Origin: Pseudobdellovibrionaceae bacterium
GTDB taxonomy: Bacteria; Bdellovibrionota; Bdellovibrionia; Bdellovibrionales; JAMPXM01
Length of the DNA stretch: 5,144 nt
NCBI GenBank assembly: GCA_022843085.1
Contig: JALHOI010000255.1
Coordinates: forward strand, 1 to 5,144
Reading direction: 5' to 3'
Shown: positions 1 through 5,144 of the stretch, in pieces
How the letters are laid out: every line of letters starts with the position of its first letter
Numbering within the stretch: the stretch's first letter is position 1
Program-made: the position numbers and the translations under genes
Notes under the pieces: generated by a model
What the model was told of the DNA's origin: nothing
The model's input: only the letters and a program-made list of their open reading frames with translations
Database searches by the model: none

Positions 1-136
1 CAAGATACTGCTTCGTGATTCCGTTGATATTGATGTTGAAGATATCCATCTCTTCCTTGCGGATAAGATAGAGCAGGAGTGCCAACGGCCCTTCGAAGTG
101 TGGTAACTGAACGAGGTAACGCCCCGCAAGTGACAT
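1..136 (-). CDS. scpA: Segregation and condensation protein A, N-terminal 45 residues (cut by left edge)
   Basis: ScpA is the kleisin subunit of the bacterial SMC-ScpA-ScpB condensin. It bridges the SMC heads and, with ScpB, helps compact and segregate the chromosome on the nucleoid. Only the start of the gene is present. The 45 readable codons begin MSLAGRYLVQLPHFEGPLAL and continue through LLYLIRKEEMDIFNI to NGITKQYL, which is the hallmark ScpA N-terminus (F-EGPL-LLL-LI...-DI--I-I--IT-QYL) that contacts the SMC neck. The ATG at 136 is well fixed: it is the first start after an in-frame TAG at 152-154, and a purine-rich ribosome binding site lies just upstream. The gene follows trpS on the same strand after a 381-base gap. 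scpB would be expected next beyond the edge; that is inference. Identification is confident from the N-terminal motif alone, but nothing can be said about the rest of the protein. Confidence 0.93.
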   Translation of the reverse strand, partial: MSLAGRYLVQLPHFEGPLALLLYLIRKEEMDIFNININGITKQYL

Positions 137-140
137 GGAT

Positions 141-153
141 TCCCCTCTCCCCT
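141..153 (-). promoter_or_regulatory. Ribosome binding site of scpA (doubled AGGGGA)
   Basis: Reading on the minus strand, two consecutive AGGGGA hexamers (148-153 and 141-146) precede the scpA ATG. The nearer one ends four bases before the start codon. Either can pair with the 3' end of 16S rRNA. Together with the in-frame stop overlapping at 152-154, they fix the scpA start at 136. Confidence 0.75.
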
Positions 154-161
154 AAGACGGA

Positions 162-190
162 ATCAAAGCAAGGCGCCCCGAGCAGTTCAA
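162..190 (-). promoter_or_regulatory. Candidate sigma70-type promoter for scpA
   Basis: On the minus strand, TTGAAC (185-190; 4 of 6 matches to TTGACA) is separated by exactly 17 bases from TTTGAT (162-167; 4 of 6 matches to TATAAT). This would give a leader of roughly 20 bases containing the scpA ribosome binding site. The spacing is ideal, but both hexamers are weak and such matches arise by chance. The case is helped only by the location, in a 381-base gap directly upstream of a gene start. Confidence 0.28.
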
Positions 191-356
191 GACTTCTTTT
201 GGGCTTTCAGGGACTTGCTGTAAAGTTCTGCAGCCAGTTCGCTGCGAAGGTCGATCTTTACGCCGCATTGCAGGGCACAGCCCGGAGCGGCTGTTCGCGA
301 GCGGCCCAAACTAACTCGGTTCCACCACGCCGGCCGAGTCAATCTTGCTGAGAAGG

Positions 357-404
357 ACTCACTCTGCTCCGAGTAGCCCATCGGCTACTCGGAGCAGAGT
401 GAGT
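357..404. repeat. Perfect 22-bp inverted repeat with 4-base loop (strong hairpin)
   Basis: Bases 357-378 are the exact reverse complement of 383-404, around a four-base loop CATC at 379-382. Pairing stops at 356/405. A 22-bp perfect stem is far longer than needed for a transcription terminator, and no T-run follows on either strand, so it is not a classical intrinsic terminator. It lies about 115 bases beyond the trpS stop. It may be a REP-like extragenic palindrome, or may protect or pause the trpS transcript; the role is inferred and unproven. Confidence 0.9.
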
Positions 405-430
405 AGCCCATCGGCTACTCGGAGGCGAGT
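371..430. repeat. Two-copy 30-base tandem repeat with palindromic core
   Basis: Bases 371-400 and 401-430 are the same 30-base unit with 28 of 30 identities (two adjacent differences, CA in the first copy and GC in the second). Each unit starts with a 20-base palindrome, GAGTAGCC-CATC-GGCTACTC, so each copy can form its own 8-bp hairpin. The first copy is also part of the longer 22-bp hairpin at 357-404, because bases 357-370 mirror the unit's tail. The two foldings share bases 401-404 and so partly compete. The design resembles REP/BIME-type intergenic repeats. No transposase is nearby. Confidence 0.88.
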
Positions 431-470
431 GACGCGCGCGGCAGCTTCGAGGCACGGAAAATCGACGTGA

Positions 471-498
471 CCGCGAAATGCCGCGCGGTCTTTCGCGG
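471..498 (-). terminator. GC-rich hairpin just after trpS, possible weak terminator
   Basis: CCGCGAAA (471-478) and TTTCGCGG (491-498) form a perfect 8-bp stem around a 12-base loop that itself contains the palindrome CCGCGCGG. It begins 19 bases past the trpS stop codon. Reading on the minus strand, the only T-run afterwards is a short ATTTT about ten bases further on, so an intrinsic terminator is possible but poor. It could also simply stabilise the 3' end of the trpS message. Confidence 0.3.
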
Positions 499-517
499 GC
501 TTCGGCCGCGATTCGAG

Positions 518-1585
518 CTACCAGTCGCTGTTGCCTTGGAAGCCGGTCCAGCTGCGGACTTGGTCCATTTGTTTTTTGGCTTCGGTCCGTGCGCGTTGGC
601 AACCGTCGGCGATAATCGCGTCGAGTTTTTCATCGTCAGCCAAAAGTTTACGTTTGATCTCGCGCGGTCCCATCATTTCGGCATTGATGTTGTCGCCCAA
701 CTTTTTCTTGCAGTCACCGCAGCCTATACCCGCTGTACGGCAACCCGTTTCGACCCACGCGAGGTCTTCAGTGTTCGAATAGAGCTTGTGAAAGCCATAG
801 ACGGCGCATTTCAGCGGCTCGCCAGGATTTTCGCGGCGAATCCGTGCAGGATCAGTCGGCATCGCGCGAAGCGTTTTGGTAATCTCATCGGGCTCTTGGG
901 TCAGCTGAAATGCATTGTTGTAGGACTTCGACATTTTTCGGCCGTCTGTTCCGATCAACGTGGGCGTCGAACTGAAAATTGGTTTGGGTTCGGGCAAGTT
1001 GCCGCCATAGAGAAAATTAAATCGACGTACGATGTCGCGCGAAAGTTCGAGATGCGGAATTTGATCTTGCCCAATTGGAACGTGTGTCCCGCGGTAAATG
1101 GCGATGTCTGCGGCCTGAAGAACAGGATACATAAAGCGACCCAAGTTATGAGTATCGCTCGCTTTTGCTTCTTCTTCAGCGTCTTTCCACGTCGGTACGC
1201 GCTCGAGCCACGACATCGGCGTCATCATCTGAAAAAACATCGTCAGCTCGACGTGCTCGGGCACTTCGCTTTGCACAAAGATAACATTGCGGTCGGGATC
1301 AAGACCCCATGCCAACCACTCGGCGATAATCAATCGCGTGAACTTCATCACATCGTGCGGAGTCTTGTAGCTCGATGTCATCGCATGCCAGTTCATAGCG
1401 CCGTAGTAACCGACATAATCTTTCTGAAGCTCAAGCCATTGTTTGAGAGCACCGTGATAGTTGCCGATATGCATGAAGTGGGTCGTTCGCATACCGCTCA
1501 TAATGAGCGAGCCGGGCGCCGGTTTTTCACTTTGCTTGATCTGTTTTGCTGACGAAGATTCGTTCTGCGGTGCCTGTGTGGTCAA
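518..1585 (-). CDS. trpS: Tryptophan--tRNA ligase (TrpRS), class I
   Basis: This enzyme charges tRNA-Trp with tryptophan in the cytoplasm using ATP. Taking the TTG at 1585 as start gives 355 residues, near the usual 330-360. The class I signatures are present: HIGN (residues 39-42, in MHIGNYHGALKQW), GQDQIPHLELSRDIVRRFN (172-190) and the KMSKS loop in DGRKMSKSYNN (217-221). YPVLQAADI is also typical of the tryptophan enzyme. The C-terminal part carries cysteines 260, 282, 289 and 292 (CRTAGIGCGDC), a pattern linked to an iron-sulfur site in some TrpRS. Residues 2-26 are a polar, poorly conserved extension, and the loop before HIGN reads RTTH where RPTG-like sequence is usual. Start choice: TTG at 1585 overlaps the upstream stop as TTGA and has GGGGTGAT just upstream. 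A longer TTG frame from 1624 would overlap the protease gene by 43 bases and is less likely. ATG at 1501 (residue 29) would also keep the catalytic core. Confidence 0.95.
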   Translation of the reverse strand: MTTQAPQNESSSAKQIKQSEKPAPGSLIMSGMRTTHFMHIGNYHGALKQWLELQKDYVGYYGAMNWHAMTSSYKTPHDVMKFTRLIIAEWLAWGLDPDRNVIFVQSEVPEHVELTMFFQMMTPMSWLERVPTWKDAEEEAKASDTHNLGRFMYPVLQAADIAIYRGTHVPIGQDQIPHLELSRDIVRRFNFLYGGNLPEPKPIFSSTPTLIGTDGRKMSKSYNNAFQLTQEPDEITKTLRAMPTDPARIRRENPGEPLKCAVYGFHKLYSNTEDLAWVETGCRTAGIGCGDCKKKLGDNINAEMMGPREIKRKLLADDEKLDAIIADGCQRARTEAKKQMDQVRSWTGFQGNSDW

Positions 1586-2292
1586 ACTATCACCCCGAAC
1601 ACAGAAAGCAGCGAAGACGCCCAATTCGCAAACGTGTTTGCTACAAAGCCTGCCGGGTACGAAAGCAACCGGGCGAAACCTGCTAAGAATAAAACGAGCA
1701 GAATAATTGAAAGCATTTGCTCACGTTCATCAAGCCAGCGAGCTGCTTTGTAGGGAAGAAATCGAGCCAAAATTTTACCGCCATCGAGCGGGTGAATCGG
1801 AACCAAATTTAAAACCGCCAGCATACAATTGAGCCCGACGAACTGTGCCGCAATCATACTGACCAGCTTGGCCTTGTCGGCCTCGAGGTTCCCGACGAGA
1901 CTTCCGCTGCTAACAAGAACAAAAACGAAGGCGCCCAAAAACGCGAGAATTAAATTCGATACAGGACCGGCCAGAGCGATTAAAAACGGGCCGTTGATTT
2001 TGTCTCGCAGCCGACTGGGGTCGAATGGCACTGGCTTTGCCCAGCCGAAAATAAACTGAGAGACATTGCCAGGAAGGAGCACCGCCGCAATTGGCAGCAA
2101 GATTGTACCTATTGGATCAGCGTGAGCGACCGGGTTCAAAGTCAATCGCCCCATTTGCTCGGCTGTGCGGTCGCCACAAAGCTTTGCCATCCAAGCGTGT
2201 GCAGCTTCGTGCACACAGATAGAAAACAAAAACGGAATGAAAAACACGGCAACTTTAAAAAGTATCCCGATCAGATCGTCTGGTGCGCCCAT
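1582..2292 (-). CDS. Site-2 protease family (M50) integral membrane zinc metalloprotease
   Basis: This is a 236-residue polytopic inner-membrane protein of the compact M50/S2P group, which cuts substrates within or next to the membrane. The zinc motif HEAAH is at residues 28-32, inside the first hydrophobic segment (about 8-27 and on). The second half of the site, NLVPIHPLDGG (162-172), supplies Asp170 as the third metal ligand. Other family marks are NPVAHADPIGT (53-63), GWAKPVPFDP (83-92) and AGPVSNL (108-114). Hydrophobic stretches near 7-27, 61-75, 104-129, 143-165 and 193-211 fit about five membrane segments. There is no PDZ domain, unlike RseP, so this is the short form whose substrates are mostly unknown. 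The ATG at 2292 is the first start after an in-frame TAG at 2302-2304, 17 bases past the peptidase stop. Its ribosome binding site is weak, perhaps relying on coupling from upstream. It overlaps trpS by the TTGA junction. The family is certain; the substrate cannot be told. Confidence 0.93.
   Translation of the reverse strand: MGAPDDLIGILFKVAVFFIPFLFSICVHEAAHAWMAKLCGDRTAEQMGRLTLNPVAHADPIGTILLPIAAVLLPGNVSQFIFGWAKPVPFDPSRLRDKINGPFLIALAGPVSNLILAFLGAFVFVLVSSGSLVGNLEADKAKLVSMIAAQFVGLNCMLAVLNLVPIHPLDGGKILARFLPYKAARWLDEREQMLSIILLVLFLAGFARLLSYPAGFVANTFANWASSLLSVFGVIV
1589..1596 (-). promoter_or_regulatory. Ribosome binding site deciding the TTG start of trpS
   Basis: On the minus strand GGGGTGAT sits three bases before the TTG at 1585 and closely matches the anti-Shine-Dalgarno complement GGAGGTGAT. 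It lies inside the last codons of the upstream protease gene, whose TGA (1582-1584) overlaps the TTG. This supports coupled translation and argues against the more upstream TTG at 1624 and the downstream ATG at 1501. Confidence 0.6.
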
Positions 2293-2309
2293 CCCGACAA
2301 GCTAGACTT

Positions 2310-5144
2310 CTAGCCGCCCGTTTTCAAGCGCGGCGTAATCTTCAGATCCATTTGCCGTCCAGCGCGAACGACCTGAATCGGTACGGTGACATCGGCCTTA
2401 AGGGCCTGCAGGCAGTACACATAATCGTAGATGCTATCGATCTTGATTCCGCCCAAGCCCACGATGACGTCGCCAGAAACCAGGCCTGCAGATTCAGCTG
2501 GAGAATCTTTCGATGTTCCCGAAATTTTGACGCCTTTGACTCCCTCCTGAGAATAATCAGGGACAGTGCCAAGATAGAGCCGAAACGATCGGCCTTCTCC
2601 CATCAGGGGTTGACCCGATTCAACTTTCAGCCACGTCAGGTTTTTTTGCGAACTGGCTAGGTCACTCACAACCACATTCACTGTTTTCGTGATCAAATTG
2701 AGACCCGAAAAATTTAAGGTTTCGAAACGATCTCGTGGCGAATGATACTCAGCATGCGCGCCTGTGAAAAATGAAAGTATCGGAATCTCCTTCACGTAGA
2801 ACGACATTGCATCAGTTGGCAAATAAGGATCAGAAACCGCGCTGATGGCCAGCGGCCATCTCTCGGCCCAGGTTTCAAAGAGTTCTCTCCACTCGGTCGC
2901 TGAACCAACACCTTGAACCGAAACTGAATCACGCAGGCGACCGACCATGTCCATATTGATGTACGCGAATGGTTTTTTGCCTTTCCACTCTTTCAAAAAA
3001 TAAGTTGAACCTAAAATCCCAAGTTCCTCGGCCGACCACATCGCAAAAACAATATCGCGGTTCGGGGTTAACTTCGGATCGCTCCACGCATGAGCGAGCT
3101 CAAGTAAGCTCGCAACCCCCGATGCATTGTCGTCGGCTCCGTGATGAATTTCTCCTTGCTCGTCTTGCTTAGCAAGCGAGGCGCCACTTTCACCAAGCCC
3201 CAAATGATCACCATGTGCGCCGATGATTAACGGCGCCAGATCACGTTTTTTGCCGCGCCTCTTTGCCGCCACGTTCAGAGCTGTCGACTTTTGAAACTGC
3301 AAATCGACCTTGCCTCCGAGCGTTGCTTTAAGCTCTTCGACCCAAACTTCGCCGCGATCAAGGCCGACAATCTTTTCTTTCAAAAGGCCTTTCGATTCGC
3401 GAAACAATCGTGCGGCTATCGCGCTCGAAACATGAATGACTGGAATGCCCACTTCGCTCGCACCTTCAAACTTTAGCTTCGCAAGACTCTTCGTGTTTCC
3501 CGCTACATTCATTGTTGGCGAGTCGATGAGAATCAGGCCCACAGCCCCCTTCTGTTTCGCGACAAGCGATTTGTGCTGAGCACGAGAGTAAGGATTGAAA
3601 TGGAATCGGGTTTCTGAAGAAACCTCACTTGGCAAATCCCGCAAGGCGACAACCCACTTGCCGGCGACGTCGGCTCCGACATACGAATCGAAAGCAGGCT
3701 GCTTGTCGCTGGCCGGCGCCACGATTCCGTAACCTACAAACACAAGCCCCGTTTCACGAACGTCGCCTGAATTCGAGATCGAGAGAGGCATCCATTCGGT
3801 TTCGATTCTAAGATCCGAGCCCTCCCCGTTCTCGCGAAGGCGCATGCGGTTCAGAGGGCCAAGCGAAATGCCCGACGTAAACTCGAAAGCTTGAACATAG
3901 CTTTTTCCAAAAACGGGCTCGAGCCCCATCGATCGAAGACTGCGACCAATTGCGTCTGAATACACACGTTCTTCGATGGTACCTGGCTTTCGCCCTTTGA
4001 GAGGTGCGCCGGTTAAATACGAAACCCAAGCTTTCGTATCACTTTCACGTATCTCGCGACTGAGTTCACTTAAAGTCGGGGCAGGCCTTCCGAGACCGAG
4101 AAGCGATCGCGCGTACCCGTCATCCCAGCTCGCGATGTACAGCTGCGACTCGCCTTTTTCGTCTTTACGTGTCCATGAAAGTTCGCGACCGCTAGGCAAA
4201 AAAACGGGCAGACCATCAAACCCTGGCAGAAATGAAACACGAACGGGCTCGCCTTTGCCTTCAGAGTCGACGATGTAGAGTTCGAAATTCGTGTAGCCAA
4301 GCTTGTTCGTTGTGAAAATAACGTAGTCGCCGCTTGGGTGAAAGTAGGGCGCCCAACTCATCGACTTTAAATTCGTCAGCTGAAGTTCCTTGCGAGTTTT
4401 CAAATCCATCGTCATGATTTCAGCGACTTGGCCATTCTTTGAAAATCGGCGCCACGTCAGCCTCTTACCATCAGCAGAGAAAAATGGTCCTCCGTCGTAG
4501 CCTCGCTCGGTCGTGAGTCGCTCGACGTTCGTTCCGTCTGCATTCATCAGATAAAGATCCATCATGTACGAAGGATCTTGGCTGAAGAGTTTCTTGTCTT
4601 CATCGCTGAGGGCTTCAGAATAGCCCGATCGATTTGATGCAAACGCGATCTTTGAACCGTCTGGAGAATAAGAGGCTTCAGCATCGTAACCGATTTCTTT
4701 CGTCAACCGCTTGAGGTTTTTTGCGTCGACCGGTCGGCCCGTTGTGAGCGCGTTTGCAAGAGGCGCTTCGAAAATGTCGAACGTCTTATCGTAGCTCCAC
4801 GCGTATTTACCTTTGACGGGATTTTTGCGTTCCGCGATTTCTTTCGCGACTTTATCTTTGATCATAGGATCTAAATGAGTGCTCGAAAATAGCGCTTTGG
4901 TCTTTGACGGGTGAATCCATGCGCACGTCGTTTTTCCTTCGCCCGGCGACACCCGCACCGTCTTACCGCTCGCGCGATTCAAAACAAAAATTTGATAAAA
5001 GGGATTTTCGGGTTCACGTTCGCTCTGAAAAATCAAAAGTTTTCCATCTTGGCTGAAGTATCCCTCGCCCGCGCGCGGCCCTACGAACGTCATCTGCCGA
5101 AGCGGCCCAAGAACTTGATTTGTTGCTTTCACTGTAACGACGTC
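2310..5144 (-). CDS. Exported M28-type metallopeptidase with TolB-like propeller, PA-like and PDZ domains (5' end beyond right edge)
   Basis: Probable zinc aminopeptidase of the envelope or exterior. Residues are numbered from a GTG at 5132. About 15-340 hold TolB/PD40-type beta-propeller blades (YFSQDGKLLIFQSE 25-38, YSPDGSKIAFASNRSGY 155-171, FFSADGKRLTW 217-227, FHPSGDYVIFTTNKLGY 264-280, FLPSGRELSW 311-320). About 450-600 form a PA-like insert (GLVFVGYGIVAP, KGAVGLILIDSP). The M28 catalytic domain (about 634-812) has its metal and catalytic residues: His640/Asp642 in GAHGDHLG, Asp667-Asp668 in HHGADDNASG, Glu702-Glu703 in WSAEELG, Asp728 in NMDMVGR and His797 in EYHSPRD. Residues 862-936 are a PDZ domain (SPAESAGLVSGDVIVGLGG). 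The frame stays open to the window edge, and the GTG product would lack a signal peptide. A propeller-bearing protein of this kind should be exported, so the true start probably lies outside. The protease gene follows after 17 bases, suggesting one operon. Substrate unknown. Confidence 0.9.
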   Translation of the reverse strand, partial: DVVTVKATNQVLGPLRQMTFVGPRAGEGYFSQDGKLLIFQSEREPENPFYQIFVLNRASGKTVRVSPGEGKTTCAWIHPSKTKALFSSTHLDPMIKDKVAKEIAERKNPVKGKYAWSYDKTFDIFEAPLANALTTGRPVDAKNLKRLTKEIGYDAEASYSPDGSKIAFASNRSGYSEALSDEDKKLFSQDPSYMMDLYLMNADGTNVERLTTERGYDGGPFFSADGKRLTWRRFSKNGQVAEIMTMDLKTRKELQLTNLKSMSWAPYFHPSGDYVIFTTNKLGYTNFELYIVDSEGKGEPVRVSFLPGFDGLPVFLPSGRELSWTRKDEKGESQLYIASWDDGYARSLLGLGRPAPTLSELSREIRESDTKAWVSYLTGAPLKGRKPGTIEERVYSDAIGRSLRSMGLEPVFGKSYVQAFEFTSGISLGPLNRMRLRENGEGSDLRIETEWMPLSISNSGDVRETGLVFVGYGIVAPASDKQPAFDSYVGADVAGKWVVALRDLPSEVSSETRFHFNPYSRAQHKSLVAKQKGAVGLILIDSPTMNVAGNTKSLAKLKFEGASEVGIPVIHVSSAIAARLFRESKGLLKEKIVGLDRGEVWVEELKATLGGKVDLQFQKSTALNVAAKRRGKKRDLAPLIIGAHGDHLGLGESGASLAKQDEQGEIHHGADDNASGVASLLELAHAWSDPKLTPNRDIVFAMWSAEELGILGSTYFLKEWKGKKPFAYINMDMVGRLRDSVSVQGVGSATEWRELFETWAERWPLAISAVSDPYLPTDAMSFYVKEIPILSFFTGAHAEYHSPRDRFETLNFSGLNLITKTVNVVVSDLASSQKNLTWLKVESGQPLMGEGRSFRLYLGTVPDYSQEGVKGVKISGTSKDSPAESAGLVSGDVIVGLGGIKIDSIYDYVYCLQALKADVTVPIQVVRAGRQMDLKITPRLKTGG

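Larger units (their letters stand above)
137..517. other. 381-base gap between trpS and scpA, no convincing gene
   Basis: This is the only sizeable non-coding stretch in the window. From the trpS end it holds a GC-rich hairpin (471-498), a two-copy palindromic tandem repeat with a 22-bp hairpin (357-430), about 165 bases with no structure I can name, a weak candidate promoter (162-190) and the scpA ribosome binding site. A 64-codon minus-strand frame (187-381) starts inside the hairpin loop. It resembles no family I know and has no good ribosome binding site. I saw no tRNA or recognised riboswitch. The length contrasts with the near-zero spacing among the upstream genes. Confidence 0.7.

Noticed and set aside
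262..340. A stretch that looked briefly like a tRNA (GGTTCCACCACGCC and flanking pairs)
   Set aside because: No cloverleaf with acceptor, anticodon and T arms could be formed on either strand, and the conserved T-loop sequence is absent.
187..381. A 64-codon minus-strand frame in the trpS-scpA gap, ending in a helix-like ELAAELYSKSLKAQKKS
   Set aside because: Its ATG sits in the loop of the 22-bp hairpin, an in-frame TAG lies two codons upstream, no good ribosome binding site is visible, and the product resembles no family I know. A small real gene cannot be fully excluded, but there is no positive support.
357..430. Possible CRISPR array from the repeated palindromic units
   Set aside because: There are only two units, directly abutting with no unique spacers, and no cas genes are in view.
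339..602. An 87-codon minus-strand frame with repeated SSRWAT across the palindromic repeat
   Set aside because: It overlaps the trpS 3' end in another frame. The apparent peptide repeat is only the translation of the 30-base DNA tandem repeat.
467..1552. A 361-codon open frame on the plus strand opposite trpS
   Set aside because: It lies wholly antisense to a TrpRS with intact catalytic motifs. Its product has no recognisable domain and is rich in His, Arg and Cys, as expected of a shadow frame. Long antisense frames are common opposite codon-biased genes.
3976..4300. Overlapping 76-100 codon frames on both strands within the peptidase gene
   Set aside because: They are alternative frames of a continuous 940-residue reading frame with clear propeller repeats and no sign of a frameshift.

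Overview
The window holds four protein-coding genes, all reading on the minus strand, so transcription runs from high to low coordinates. The order is: a large exported M28-type metallopeptidase (5' end beyond the right edge), an M50/site-2-protease-type membrane metalloprotease, tryptophanyl-tRNA synthetase (trpS), and the first 45 codons of segregation and condensation protein A (scpA, cut by the left edge). The plus strand shows only antisense shadows of these genes, including a 361-codon open frame opposite trpS.

The arrangement S2P protease - trpS - scpA is one I recall from delta-proteobacterial lineages in the broad sense (Bdellovibrionota, Myxococcota, Desulfuromonadota). The peptidase, with an N-terminal TolB-like propeller and a C-terminal PDZ domain, also resembles proteins of predatory or secretory Bdellovibrio/Myxococcus-type bacteria. 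My best guess is therefore a Gram-negative bacterium of the Bdellovibrionota or a related group. This rests on gene order and protein style, not on a search.

Region by region: 2310-5144 is the peptidase, organised as beta-propeller repeats, a PA-like insert, the M28 zinc domain with its ligands present, and PDZ. After a 17-base gap, 1582-2292 is the S2P protease with an intact HEAAH and LDGG. Its stop overlaps the TTG start of trpS (518-1585) in a TTGA junction preceded by a strong Shine-Dalgarno sequence, so the two are probably translationally coupled. Positions 137-517 are a 381-base non-coding gap with a GC-rich hairpin just after trpS, a two-copy 30-base palindromic tandem repeat forming a perfect 22-bp hairpin, a weak candidate promoter, and a clear ribosome binding site for scpA.

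The first three genes look like one transcription unit, with scpA either read through or started from its own promoter. The functions are not one pathway: envelope or secreted proteolysis, intramembrane proteolysis, tRNA charging and chromosome segregation. I see no defence system, mobile element with a transposase, CRISPR array, or tRNA/rRNA. The window is mostly ordinary housekeeping sequence. The points most worth a second look are the palindromic repeat in the gap and a four-cysteine motif in TrpRS that resembles the [4Fe-4S] site described for the Thermotoga enzyme.
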